From NCBI RefSeq assembly GCF_011038645.2, contig NZ_CP064955.1, positions 1 through 64,000 of the forward strand: a stretch of 64,000 nucleotides of DNA, given 5' to 3'. Under the pieces are notes generated by a model. It had not been told where the DNA came from. It searched no databases and was given only the letters and a program-made list of their open reading frames with translations. Of this stretch, positions 39,234 through 47,803 are shown piece after piece; position 1 is the stretch's first letter; the number at the start of each line of letters is the position of its first letter. The stretch comes from Corynebacterium qintianiae. GTDB lineage: Bacteria > Actinomycetota > Actinomycetes > Mycobacteriales > Mycobacteriaceae. The translations under genes were made by a program, and so were the position numbers.

Positions 39234-40226
39234 CTAACGGCTCACCGACCCGCCCGATCCTGCCGCCCAGAACGACTCCAGCTCGGCACTGAGCTCCTGC
39301 GGGACTTGGAACGGCAGTGAATGAGTCGTGTTTGGCCAGACGTGGACGATGGCGTCGGGAATCGCTTGCCGTGCCCTTTCCGCGGCGACCTCCCCGCCAG
39401 CGAGCGAATCAGTGTCTGCGATAGCCACGTAGACGGGCATGCTCAGGCGCTCTAGCTGGGCATTGTTCAGAGGCTTCGGGGTAGGGAGGGCGGCGCTAAA
39501 GTGCCGAGATCCGAGGTCGATCATGGTGGAGACGGGATCGTCCTGGCGGACTTCCTCCGTCGTCGTGCCTCCGATCTTGGCGAGCGCTCGGTCTTTCAGT
39601 GATTGGGGCACAGGGAGCAAGATCACCGTGCCCCAGAAGAATGTGGCGGGTGGCGGGTAGACGAGGGTGAACGCGGGCTCGATCAACGCAATGGAGGCTA
39701 CGAGGTCGGGGCGCTCGACTGCGAGGGCTGCACTCGTTGCCCCGCCGAATGAGTGTCCCACGACGTGGGCTGAGTCAACTCCCAAGCCTTCCAGGGTCTC
39801 CGACAGCCATTGCGCTTGGTCGGTGCTCGAGGTGATCGGCGAGCTTTGTGCGGATAACCCGGCATCTCCGATCGCGTCGACGGCGTAGACGGTGCGGGCG
39901 TTTCCGATATAGGGGAGCAGCTCGTTCCACATCGGCGCGCCCGAAGCACGCCCCGGGGTGAGAAGAACTGGCGTCTCACCGTGGTCGACATCCGGTTCCC
40001 AGACGACGACATGTGCCGTGCCGAATCGGGTGGGCACGTAAACGCTCCGATACGGGGTGGGCCCCGCTGCCAAGGCAGCGTCGTACGCATCCGTATAGGT
40101 GTCGCGGCCCGTGCTCGAGCGCCAGTGGCCGACGTCGGGAGGTGTGGTCCACGCCAGAAAGACGCGATGCGCTACGAGGAGGGCAAGCAGAAGGGCAAGG
40201 GTTTTAGGGGCAGAGCGAAGTGTCAC
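39234..40226 (-). CDS. Membrane-anchored alpha/beta hydrolase
   Basis: A 330-residue hydrolase with an N-terminal hydrophobic anchor or signal (TLALLLALLVAHRVFLAW). The nucleophile elbow is VGHSFGG, the likely acid lies in AIADTDSLAGG and the histidine in WPNTTHSLPF; the oxyanion-hole region is LLTPGRASGAPMW. It is therefore a probable extracytoplasmic esterase or lipase-like enzyme; the substrate is unknown. The GTG start at 40226 has GGAG 6 nt upstream; longer frames would run through the operators. Divergent from a TetR gene that probably represses it. Confidence 0.8.
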   Translation of the reverse strand: MTLRSAPKTLALLLALLVAHRVFLAWTTPPDVGHWRSSTGRDTYTDAYDAALAAGPTPYRSVYVPTRFGTAHVVVWEPDVDHGETPVLLTPGRASGAPMWNELLPYIGNARTVYAVDAIGDAGLSAQSSPITSSTDQAQWLSETLEGLGVDSAHVVGHSFGGATSAALAVERPDLVASIALIEPAFTLVYPPPATFFWGTVILLPVPQSLKDRALAKIGGTTTEEVRQDDPVSTMIDLGSRHFSAALPTPKPLNNAQLERLSMPVYVAIADTDSLAGGEVAAERARQAIPDAIVHVWPNTTHSLPFQVPQELSAELESFWAAGSGGSVSR

Positions 40227-40236
40227 AGTGATCTCC

Positions 40237-40272
40237 AATACGTATGTATTGCCACCAACGATACAGTCGTAT
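40237..40272. promoter_or_regulatory. Twin TetR operators between hydrolase and regulator
   Basis: Two palindromes of the form ATAC-N4-GTAT: AATACGTATGTATT at 40237-40250 (perfect) and ATACAGTCGTAT at 40261-40272. Centres are 23 bp apart, about two helical turns, so two dimers could bind one face of the DNA. The second abuts the TetR -10 box TATGCT at 40276-40281. Confidence 0.75.
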
Positions 40273-40287
40273 TGGTATGCTTGCAAC

Positions 40288-40827
40288 ATGACTTTCGACA
40301 GTCGAACAGAAATCATCTACGCGGTTTTGCAAACAATTGCGGAGGAGGGAATTTCTGGACTGTCCATGCGCAACGTCGCCGCCGAAGCCGGGGTCTCACT
40401 CGGCCGGGTTCAGCACCACTTCCGCAGCAAAGACGAGTTGCTCGTGGAGACGTGCCGAGCACTCGTCGCAGCCGCCGAGCATCGCTATAACGAGCAGGCC
40501 GGAACCGCCTGCGAGCAGCTCGAGTACGCCATCGGACACGTTATTCCGCGCGATGACAATGCGCGCCGTGGCGCAGCTATTTGGAGTGCGTTCGTTGCCT
40601 ACGGTTTAGTGGAGCCCACCATCAGCGCCATCATCACCGACGCAAAGCGCGGTCAGGAAGCCGAGGTAGCTCGGCTGATGGCTCAGGCGGGGTTCAGCGA
40701 TGCTGGTACTCGCGCGAGGGCACTCATTGCGCTTGCCGACGGCCTCGTCCAACGCGTCCTCACCGGCGACCTCAGCGCCACTCAAGCCCAAATAGTGGTC
40801 GATTCGTACATAGCGTCCCACCACTAA
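40288..40827 (+). CDS. TetR-family regulator, probable repressor of the adjacent hydrolase
   Basis: A 179-residue TetR protein. The helix-turn-helix reads GLSMRNVAAEAGVSLGRVQHHF, then a helical ligand domain. Start ATG 40288 follows TATGCT by 6 nt, so the mRNA is leaderless. Divergent from the hydrolase, with two operators in the gap, implying control of both genes in response to a ligand, perhaps the hydrolase substrate. Confidence 0.85.
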   Translation: MTFDSRTEIIYAVLQTIAEEGISGLSMRNVAAEAGVSLGRVQHHFRSKDELLVETCRALVAAAEHRYNEQAGTACEQLEYAIGHVIPRDDNARRGAAIWSAFVAYGLVEPTISAIITDAKRGQEAEVARLMAQAGFSDAGTRARALIALADGLVQRVLTGDLSATQAQIVVDSYIASHH

Positions 40828-40841
40828 TTAGGTTTTTCACA

Positions 40842-41519
40842 GTGTCCAGAGACATCGAACTCAATCCCGTGCCAGCGGCTTCGCTAATCATTCTCTACAG
40901 CACGGTTGCCCTCTACGCTGCGTTGCTCGTCGCCGGATGGGACCGGATCCCCGACCTGATGCCCACCCACTGGGGCATCAGCGGTGCGCCCGACGCTTTC
41001 ACCTCCAAGACTCCCGGAGCGGTGTTCGGCATGCTCGCAATCGGTGCGGTACCGCTCGGTCTGCTCACGCCCTTGGTGCTCTACGCCACCCACAGCCAAG
41101 CGGAACACGGAGACGACCACGCCCGCGCGACCGCGAACGAGATGATGCCGCTGATCGCTCAGCTGATGGCCGGAATCACGGTCGTCTCCCTCGGCGGCAT
41201 CACCGCCAGTTTGCTCGGGTTTCTCGGCGGGGGCTTGTCGACGCTGATCGTCGTCTCCGCGCTCGTCCTCTTGCTCATCTGGTTTGTTGCCCGGATGCGG
41301 GTGGCGCGGCGTCGCATAGCAGCCGCGGTCGGGCCTGGCGAGCTCGACGGGCATCTGCGCTGGGGCATGTTCTACGCCAACCCCGGCGACGAGCGAGTCC
41401 TAGTGGAGCACGGGATGGGCACCACCGTTAACTTCGCCCGACCCGAAGCGTGGCTGCTTCTGGCGGCGCTTCTGTCCCCGGCCGTGATCCTCATTGCGGT
41501 TGTGATCTTGGCGTCCTGA
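40842..41519 (+). CDS. DUF1648/DUF5808 membrane protein
   Basis: A 225-residue membrane protein with four to five helices. The N-terminal DUF1648 motif WDRIPDLMPTHWGISGAPDAF is clear, and the C-terminal GMFYANPGDERVLVEHGMG is typical of DUF5808, seen in SdpI-like immunity and antimicrobial-resistance proteins. GTG start 14 nt after the TetR stop, so it may be co-transcribed with the regulator. Function not established. Confidence 0.8.
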   Translation: MSRDIELNPVPAASLIILYSTVALYAALLVAGWDRIPDLMPTHWGISGAPDAFTSKTPGAVFGMLAIGAVPLGLLTPLVLYATHSQAEHGDDHARATANEMMPLIAQLMAGITVVSLGGITASLLGFLGGGLSTLIVVSALVLLLIWFVARMRVARRRIAAAVGPGELDGHLRWGMFYANPGDERVLVEHGMGTTVNFARPEAWLLLAALLSPAVILIAVVILAS

Positions 41520-41611
41520 CATGCAACCGCTGTCCCTCAAGAGCCCGCCGGACTGCAGAGCACAGTATTATCCGCTGTTTAAATACCCACTTATGACAGA
41601 GGCGGTGCGGG

Positions 41612-42093
41612 ATGCGTCGGTTAGTTCAAATTGTAGGGGCGGCGCTTCTGAGCGCCTCGCTTGTGGCGGGGTGCGGTGCGCTGCCCCGGGACACGGAGGG
41701 CACCTACAACCGCGCCCAGGACGGCACGCTGGTCGTCGGGGTGTCTGAGCACGAGCCGTGGACCAGCGTGGATGATCGCAGCGGTGAGGTGACCGGATCC
41801 GAGGCCGACCTGATCCGCGTTTCGCGGACTCCATCAACGCGGACGTGGAATGGAAGGTAGCGCCCGAGAGCGTGCTTGCGGGTTGGATGGATAAGCAGGA
41901 GATAGATGTCATGATTGGCGGGTTGACGAAGTCGTCGCCGTGGTCGAAGCACATCGCTCTGACCCGGCCGTACACCACCGTCATCAGCGAAGACGGCAAG
42001 AAGGAGAAGATGGTCATGGGTGTGCCGATGGGTGAGAACAAGCTCATGATCGAGCTGGAGCGCTACCTCGCCCGCGAGGAGGGTGAGATCTGA
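41612..42093 (+). pseudogene. Frameshifted solute-binding-type lipoprotein
   Basis: The first part (41612 onward) has a signal peptide with lipobox LVAGC and a solute-binding start (DGTLVVGVSEHEPWTSVDD). After EADLIR at 41818 the frame is lost. The next frame continues as FADSINADVEWKVAPES and ends in LERYLAREEGEI at 42093. One missing base at 41819-41820 (for example in a GAT codon) would restore a 160-residue protein. The 3' end overlaps the CDF gene by 1 nt (TGATG). It may be a real pseudogene or a sequencing error. Confidence 0.75.
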
Positions 42094-43082
42094 TGGCTGG
42101 CGTAGACGAGGCAAGCACGGGCCTGCGTGTCGACGCCCTCCCGGAGAAGCAGCGCGAACTACTGCGCAAAGCGGAGCGCCTCGAGTGGATCACCATCGGC
42201 GCCCTGGTGGTCACGATCACGATGGTCGGCGTTGTTGCTGGACAATCGCAGGCGATGAAGGCCGCGTGGGCGGAGGACTTGCTGTCGTTCCTCCCGCCGA
42301 TCGCGTTCCTGGTGGCGACGCGGATGATCCGCAAGAAACCGGATGCGAAACACCCCTACGGCCACCACCGCGCCGTCGCGGTTGGCCACGTCGTGGCGGG
42401 CTCCGCGCTTCTGGCGATGGGCAGCTACCTGATCATCAGCTCCGCTATGGGGCTGATCGAGATGGAGAGGCCTCCGATCGGCACGGTTGTGCTGTTCGGC
42501 CACAGCATCTGGATCGGCTGGCTGATGGTTGCAGTCATGGCGGTCACCTCGATCGTCCCCGTTGTCCTCGGCCGCATGAAGCTGAAGCTCGCCGAGCCGC
42601 TGCAAGACAAGGTTCTCTACGCCGACGCAGACATGAACAAGGCCGACTGGATGACGGGCCTGGCCACCATCGTGGGCGTGCTCGGCGTGGGCATCGGGTT
42701 GTGGTGGGCCGATGCGGTGGCGGCGATTGTGGTGTCGCTATCGATCGTCTGGGACGGCGTCACCAATCTGCGAACGGCGGTCCGCGACCTCACCGACGCC
42801 AGGCCGACCGACCTCGACGGCAACAAACACCCGATCCTTGACAAGGCGGTCAACGCCGCGCAGCGCGTCGACTGGGTCCGCGACGCGGCTGCGCGTTTCC
42901 GCGATCTCGGCCACGTCTTACACATGGAGGTGTTTGTGGTGCCGCGGCCGGGGCATGAACCGGGCGTCGATAAGCTTCGCGCGCTGCGGGAAATGCTGGA
43001 GGAGTTCAACTACCAGCTTCATGACGTTGTCGTGACCGTCGTCGAGGAAATCCCCGAATTCCTCGTCGAAGAGGACCGCTAA
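42093..43082 (+). CDS. Cation diffusion facilitator family transporter
   Basis: A 329-residue CDF protein, expected to export a divalent metal (Zn, Mn, Fe or Co) in exchange for protons. Six hydrophobic helices; metal site residues include Asp in AWAEDLLSFLPP, the HPYGHHR loop between helices 2 and 3, and DADMNKADW in helix 5. A C-terminal cytoplasmic domain with HMEVFVVPRPGH follows. Metal specificity cannot be read from the sequence. The start overlaps the upstream lipoprotein stop, so the two were once an operon. It contains one 12-mer repeat copy. Confidence 0.92.
   Translation: MAGVDEASTGLRVDALPEKQRELLRKAERLEWITIGALVVTITMVGVVAGQSQAMKAAWAEDLLSFLPPIAFLVATRMIRKKPDAKHPYGHHRAVAVGHVVAGSALLAMGSYLIISSAMGLIEMERPPIGTVVLFGHSIWIGWLMVAVMAVTSIVPVVLGRMKLKLAEPLQDKVLYADADMNKADWMTGLATIVGVLGVGIGLWWADAVAAIVVSLSIVWDGVTNLRTAVRDLTDARPTDLDGNKHPILDKAVNAAQRVDWVRDAAARFRDLGHVLHMEVFVVPRPGHEPGVDKLRALREMLEEFNYQLHDVVVTVVEEIPEFLVEEDR
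42964..42975 (+). repeat. 12-mer GCGTCGATAAGC, copy 8
   Basis: Exact copy in the CDF gene (Gly-Val-Asp-Lys-Leu frame). Confidence 0.85.
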
Positions 43083-43130
43083 TTGAGTGTAAAGTAGCAG
43101 CGTAATTGCCCGCTCGAACGGAGGATCTTC

Positions 43131-44228
43131 GTGGCCCTGAAGCTGACCGGCACGATGCAGAACTACGCCTGGGGGCACGAGCGCTTCATCGCTGATGTGC
43201 AGGGCCGCGAACCGTCCGGGAAGCCAGAGGCGGAGCTGTGGTTCGGCGCGCACCCAAGCGCGCCGTCGCAGACGCCGGAGGGCCCGCTCGATGAGGTTAT
43301 TGCACGTGAGGGTACACACTCCTTGCCGTTTCTGGTAAAACTGCTGGCCGCCGCGAAGCCGTTGTCGCTGCAGGCGCACCCCTCCCGCGAGCAGGCCCGC
43401 GCCGGGTTCGCGCGCGAGAACGCCGCCGGCATCGCTCTTGATGCGCCGGAACGCAATTACAAGGACGCGAACCACAAGCCCGAGATACTGATCGCCCTCA
43501 CCCCGTTCCGCGCGATGGCGGGTTTCCGCCCCATCGACCAGACGTTGGAGCTGCTCGCCACTTTCGACCTTCCGGAGCTCGCCGACCTTGAGCGCGTGCT
43601 TAGCGACGCCTCCCTCAACGAATCTGATCGTCTGTCACGCGCGCTCACTATGGCGATGAACTCGGGTGAAAGCGTTGTTAGGGCCGTCGACAAGCGAGCG
43701 CGTGAGTTAAAAAACCGTGAGGGGTGCGCGGGCGAGGTAGCCGAAAACCTGCAATTCATCGCCCGCGAATATCCCGGTGACAGCGGAGTCGTGGCTGCGA
43801 TGCTGCTCAATCACGTCGCACTGGAACCAGGGGAGGCAATCTTCCTGTCCGCCGGCAATCTGCACGCCTACCTGTACGGCCTGGGTGTGGAAGTGATGGC
43901 GAACTCCGACAACGTGCTGCGTGGAGGTTTAACCGCGAAGCATATCGATGCCGCCGAGCTGTTCTCGGTGCTAACGTTCGAACCGCTGGACAATCCGAAG
44001 GTCACAGCTTTTGGCGGGCGCTTTGAAGTCCCGGTGGATGACTTCTGTGTCGCTGCGCTGGCTCACGGTGCCACGGTGAGTGGCCCCGCGATAGTGCTTA
44101 ACACCGCGGGTTCGCTGACCATCGGCGGCGTCACCCTGGGCGCGGGCGAAGCTGCTTGGGTGCCAGCCGCTGACGGCACCGTCGCGGTCGCGGGCGACGG
44201 CGCCGAGGCCTTCGCCGTTACGGCTTGA
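43131..44228 (+). CDS. manA: Mannose-6-phosphate isomerase, class I
   Basis: ManA interconverts mannose-6-phosphate and fructose-6-phosphate, supplying mannose for lipomannan and glycolipids. The 365-residue cupin enzyme has the zinc-site motif LSLQAHPS, the KPEILIALTPFRAMAGF segment, and GNLHAYLYGLGVEVMANSDNVLRGGLT with the catalytic Arg. GTG start with GGAGGAT 8 nt upstream. It overlaps the convergent dehydrogenase by 11 nt. Confidence 0.95.
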   Translation: MALKLTGTMQNYAWGHERFIADVQGREPSGKPEAELWFGAHPSAPSQTPEGPLDEVIAREGTHSLPFLVKLLAAAKPLSLQAHPSREQARAGFARENAAGIALDAPERNYKDANHKPEILIALTPFRAMAGFRPIDQTLELLATFDLPELADLERVLSDASLNESDRLSRALTMAMNSGESVVRAVDKRARELKNREGCAGEVAENLQFIAREYPGDSGVVAAMLLNHVALEPGEAIFLSAGNLHAYLYGLGVEVMANSDNVLRGGLTAKHIDAAELFSVLTFEPLDNPKVTAFGGRFEVPVDDFCVAALAHGATVSGPAIVLNTAGSLTIGGVTLGAGEAAWVPAADGTVAVAGDGAEAFAVTA

Positions 44229-45393
44229 GAACGACCTTGATGCAGCCGTCCTCTTTCTTCTGAAACTTCTCGTACATCTCGGGGGCCTCATCCAGCGGCG
44301 CGGTGTGGGTTTTCAGGTCGAGGACTCCGAGCGGGTCGGAGGGGTCGTCGACAAGCGGGAGAAGGTCGTCGACCCAGTTGCGCACGTTGCACTGGCCCAT
44401 GCGTAGCTCGACCTGCTTGTCGAAGAGCGTGAGCATCGGCAGCGGGTCCTTCATGCCGCCGTACACACCGCTCAGCGAGATGGTGCCGCCGCGGCGCACC
44501 GCGTCGATCGCGGTGTAGAACGCGCCGAGGCGGTCGACGCCCGCGTTCTCCATCATGGCCCGGCCAACAGGGGAGGGGAGCAAACCGGTCGCCGCCTGGG
44601 CCGCACCCGCAACGGGGGAGCCGTGGGCCTCCATGCCGACGGCGTCGACGACGGAATCGGGGCCACGGCCGTCGGTAAGCTCGCGGAGGCGGTCCGCGGT
44701 GCCCTCGAACGAGTCGAGGGTGGCGATACCGTGGCGCTCCGCCATCTCGCGGCGCTCGCGGACCGGGTCGACCGCGATAACGCGCAGGCCGAGGTGCTGG
44801 CCGATGCGCGCGCACATCTGGCCGATCGGGCCCAGTCCAAGCACCGCCATGGTGCCGCCCTCGGGCGTTGCCGCGTACTTCACTGCCTGCCACGCGGTGG
44901 GCAGGACATCGGAGAGGAACAGGAAGCGTTCGTCTTCGCCCACGTTCGGCACCTTGATCGGGCCGTAGTCGGCGTGGGGCACGCGCAGGTACTCGGCTTG
45001 GCCGCCGGGGACCGAGCCGTAGAGGCGGGAGTAACCGAGTAAGGCGGCGCCACTGTTGTACTCGCGCACCTGGGTGGTCTCGCACTGGGACTGCAGGCCG
45101 CGGGAGCACATGTAACAGTGGCCGCAGGAGACATTAAAGGGGACAACGACGCGGTCGCCGGGCTTGAGGTTGGTCACGGCCGAGCCGACCTCCTCCACGA
45201 TGCCCATCGGCTCGTGGCCGATGACGTCGCCCTTGTCCATGAAGGGGCCGAGGACTTCGTAAAGGTGCAGGTCCGAACCGCAGATTGCGGTGGAGGTAAT
45301 GCGTACGATCGCGTCGGTGGGGTCGATGATTGTGGGATCCGGAACGTCTTCGACGCTCACGGAGCGCTTGGCTTGCCAGGTCAGGGCTTTCAT
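44218..45393 (-). CDS. Zinc-dependent alcohol dehydrogenase, formaldehyde-dehydrogenase-like
   Basis: A 391-residue medium-chain dehydrogenase. The catalytic zinc site is in CGSDLHLYE and GHEPMG, the structural zinc site in SCGHCYMCSRGLQSQC (four Cys) and the NAD-binding motif is GLGPIGQMCARIG. The layout resembles the glutathione-independent formaldehyde dehydrogenase subgroup, but substrate cannot be fixed. Converges on manA with an 11-nt overlap. Confidence 0.9.
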   Translation of the reverse strand: MKALTWQAKRSVSVEDVPDPTIIDPTDAIVRITSTAICGSDLHLYEVLGPFMDKGDVIGHEPMGIVEEVGSAVTNLKPGDRVVVPFNVSCGHCYMCSRGLQSQCETTQVREYNSGAALLGYSRLYGSVPGGQAEYLRVPHADYGPIKVPNVGEDERFLFLSDVLPTAWQAVKYAATPEGGTMAVLGLGPIGQMCARIGQHLGLRVIAVDPVRERREMAERHGIATLDSFEGTADRLRELTDGRGPDSVVDAVGMEAHGSPVAGAAQAATGLLPSPVGRAMMENAGVDRLGAFYTAIDAVRRGGTISLSGVYGGMKDPLPMLTLFDKQVELRMGQCNVRNWVDDLLPLVDDPSDPLGVLDLKTHTAPLDEAPEMYEKFQKKEDGCIKVVLKP

Positions 45394-45470
45394 AAGGGTC
45401 CTCTCATATGTCGGTGTAGTGCCGATGGTAGTGAAAGGGCCCGTAGTGTGCGGCGGGCATCAAACACGAA

Positions 45471-45505
45471 ACCGCGCCGCAACCCCTCAAGGGGTACGGC
45501 GCGGT
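45471..45505 (-). terminator. Terminator of the 45522 small gene
   Basis: Stem ACCGCGCCG (45471-45479) / CGGCGCGGT (45497-45505), with further pairing inside (CCCCT/GGGGT). On the minus strand it runs into TTCGTGTTTG. Confidence 0.8.
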
Positions 45506-45521
45506 CGGGGAAGTAGCTGGA

Positions 45522-45701
45522 CTACTTTGCGGTTGCAGCCGGGGTAGCGGTTGCGGTTGCAGCCTCAGAAGCGGAGCTGCCAGCCTCGGAAGCGGAGCTG
45601 CCGTCCTTGGAGGAGAGACCAGCGATGATGTCATCGAAGGAGATTGCGGAGGACAGCTTGTCGGCCAGGAGATCGACGAGGTGGATGAGGAAATCAGACA
45701 T
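45522..45701 (-). CDS. Small porin-like protein without signal peptide (candidate PorA/PorH type)
   Basis: A 59-residue protein: an amphipathic helix MSDFLIHLVDLLADKLSSAI, then FDDIIAGLSS, then a Ser/Ala/Thr-rich tail with a tandem repeat SSASEAG. It has no signal peptide. Corynebacterial PorA and PorH share this build: tiny, helical, without a signal, and O-mycoloylated on Ser/Thr in the outer membrane. Start ATG 45701 is set by AAAGGAAG 8 nt upstream; it has its own terminator. Function is inferred from size and build only. Confidence 0.55.
   Translation of the reverse strand: MSDFLIHLVDLLADKLSSAISFDDIIAGLSSKDGSSASEAGSSASEAATATATPAATAK
45561..45602. repeat. Tandem 21-bp repeat inside the small gene
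   Basis: Two copies of AGCCTCRGAAGCGGAGCTGCC (20 of 21 positions identical) encode the doubled SASEAGS segment. Confidence 0.85.
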
Positions 45702-45968
45702 TGTGTTCTTCCTTTCGGTGTGGTTTTCAGGAACAGTTGAACGGTACAACGAGACGAGCTCGTAGCACTATGCACTTTCGTCTACTGAATCGCGAAAGCG
45801 TCACCGCAGCTCAAGCGTGATAGATCCACAGCATCCGGGCTACTTTAGTATCAACCCGCACCCTATCGCCCCCGCCAGACACCCCGCCTCCGGCCAAGCG
45901 GAGCGAAATGACGGCTCTCCGTGGAAATCTCGCGTACACCCCCGTATTACCCCTATCCGGGGGAACGG

Positions 45969-45998
45969 AAAAGCCGCAACCCGAGGGCTGCGGCTTTA
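45969..45998 (-). terminator. Terminator of the 46022 small gene
   Basis: AAAGCCGCA (45970-45978) / TGCGGCTTT (45989-45997), with the minus strand ending in CTTTTCC. It lies 24 nt after the stop and supports a real transcript from the tiny gene. Confidence 0.85.
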
Positions 45999-46021
45999 GC
46001 TCTTCGCTTTCTAAGGAGAAC

Positions 46022-46129
46022 TTAGAAGAGTGCGGAGGAGAGCTGGGAGGAAAGCTTCACCGGGAAGTGCAGAACGGTGTTCAGGGTGCCGGTGAAGAGG
46101 CTGATCAGGTTGTTGATGATTTCAGTCAT
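46022..46129 (-). CDS. 35-residue amphipathic peptide (candidate porin or lytic peptide)
   Basis: A peptide, MTEIINNLISLFTGTLNTVL then HFPVKLSSQLSSALF, with no signal peptide and a helix that puts hydrophobic residues on one face. It is followed by a strong terminator and lies in the same orientation as the similar small gene at 45522. Resembles the PorA/PorH class in size; phenol-soluble-modulin-like activity is another option. The ribosome binding site is weak. Confidence 0.5.
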   Translation of the reverse strand: MTEIINNLISLFTGTLNTVLHFPVKLSSQLSSALF

Positions 46130-46420
46130 GATGACTTTTTCGTTCGGTTGATCGGACGCTTCCAAGCCTAAAAAAGCTGGGGCGGAGAAGGAAATAGGGG
46201 AAAGAAAGCATTTGCCCATAAATATTAAAAACTGCTTAAGGTTTCCCGTTACATTTTCAATACGATTCCCAGAAATTTGGGATACCCCAGTTTCACGGGC
46301 TCTCGCGTGACGGCAGTACTGCCGGGATTCTTCCACAAACCCCTCTGAACTGGTATTATCTATCTCGGTACTTGCGCGGCTAGATACCCTAATTCGGGGG
46401 GCGTCTCCGAGCGGGGTGCC

Positions 46421-47725
46421 CTACACGCAGCTCCCCTCCTCCTCCTCGAGGGCCGCGAAAACGAAGCAGTGGAGCGGTTCCAGGTGCGCTGGGGTGATAT
46501 CCGGCCCCAGAGGATCGACCTCGTATCGCCTCCTGTCCGGCAGCCCCCTCTCCTCGAATTCCTCGACCGTTTGGCAGTCCGCCACCCGCACGAGGTCGGG
46601 GAACTCACCGAGCAACCCGTACATGATTGTGTCGACGATTTCGCCGTGCCGCCGCCCGTCCCAGGAACGGGGGAAACGCCGGCGCAGGTTTGGAGGCAGC
46701 AGGTGGAGAATAGCGCTTGCGAGGTCGGCGGACTCCTCCTGCTCGAGACGCTCGCACGCGCGTAACGACGCCCCCGCCACGTCCCCGACAACCGCAAGCT
46801 CTGGGTTGCGCTTCTTGGCGTTGCTCAGGCTCAAACACAACTCCGCGAGCAGCTCGCGGCGGTACGTCAGCTCGGAATGTGCCCTCGGATGTCCCAGGAG
46901 GATCTCCGCGCACGACGTGGAGTACGCCAGTTCGGTGTAGTACTCCACGGCCGAGAGTTCATGCGTGCGGGCGCTGGTGTACAGGTTCCCGTCGATGTGG
47001 CTTCGTAGGTCACGCAGCAAAAGCCATGGCTCGTCCAAACCCTCATCGGTGAGCGTCAAGGTCAGCGTCAGGGTGCCGTCGACGAGGATACGGTCGACGG
47101 TGAGAAACGGTGCGTCAGCGGGGGAGAACGGCTGGTTAGCGAAGACAACCCGGCGGCTTTGTTCGAACTCGGGCGGGTCGAGATCGTCGACCACGAACAC
47201 GGCGAAAGCGTCGCGGTCGGGCAGCTGGGAGGCCTGAAAGTCCTCGGTGCTCTGATAGTCATCAATCACGATGTATGTCTCCGCAGCGCCAGGCCCCTTC
47301 AGGGGTTTGGGAAGGGCGGCGTGGATTTCTTCCAGGGCGTACATGGTGTCGTCGACAAGCAACTCGCCCGCCAACTGTACGGCGCTGATCGCCACCGAAT
47401 GCGGGTAGGTGAAGCGCGGGTGCGCTTTCTCTAGCGAGGCCAGCGAGCGTTCAAGCTCCACGACAAACCGGTGCACGTTCGACACCGACGAGTCCTGAGC
47501 GGCGAGCGCGAGCTGGAGGCACTGGCGCGCGTACGCAAGCTCGACATAAGCGGGCAGATCCATCCGCGCCCTCGTGTTCCGCGGGGACCAAGACCGGAGG
47601 AAAGACTCGACGCTGCGGTTCAGGCCTTCGGCGTATAACCCGGTCAGGCCGATGGCGGTGATCTTCCAGGTGTGGTCGACACCTCCGAGCTCGAAGTGGC
47701 CGTCGAAAAGCTGTGGTGCTGGCAT
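46421..47725 (-). CDS. Unknown protein with internal duplication
   Basis: A 434-residue soluble protein with no signal, membrane segment or catalytic motif I recognise. It contains two related halves: ELAYARQC (about residue 62) and ELAYSTSC (about 265) begin helical stretches, each ending with an STEDFQASQLPDRDAF- or TVEEFEERGLPDRRRY-like motif (about residues 160 and 387). The duplication implies an ancestral domain of about 170 residues that was fused in tandem. Start ATG 47725 (MPAPQLFDG), divergent from the glutaminase gene by 78 nt. Confidence 0.65.
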   Translation of the reverse strand: MPAPQLFDGHFELGGVDHTWKITAIGLTGLYAEGLNRSVESFLRSWSPRNTRARMDLPAYVELAYARQCLQLALAAQDSSVSNVHRFVVELERSLASLEKAHPRFTYPHSVAISAVQLAGELLVDDTMYALEEIHAALPKPLKGPGAAETYIVIDDYQSTEDFQASQLPDRDAFAVFVVDDLDPPEFEQSRRVVFANQPFSPADAPFLTVDRILVDGTLTLTLTLTDEGLDEPWLLLRDLRSHIDGNLYTSARTHELSAVEYYTELAYSTSCAEILLGHPRAHSELTYRRELLAELCLSLSNAKKRNPELAVVGDVAGASLRACERLEQEESADLASAILHLLPPNLRRRFPRSWDGRRHGEIVDTIMYGLLGEFPDLVRVADCQTVEEFEERGLPDRRRYEVDPLGPDITPAHLEPLHCFVFAALEEEEGSCV

Positions 47726-47791
47726 GCGAGCAGTACAACACACCCACTTGACACCCACCCCGGATCTTCGCACAGGTGGGTCAACCGCACG

Positions 47792-47797
47792 TACCAT
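47792..47797 (+). promoter_or_regulatory. -10 box of a leaderless transcript (glutaminase)
   Basis: TACCAT followed by 6 nt and ATG 47804. Confidence 0.55.
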
Positions 47798-47803
47798 GGG
47801 CCC

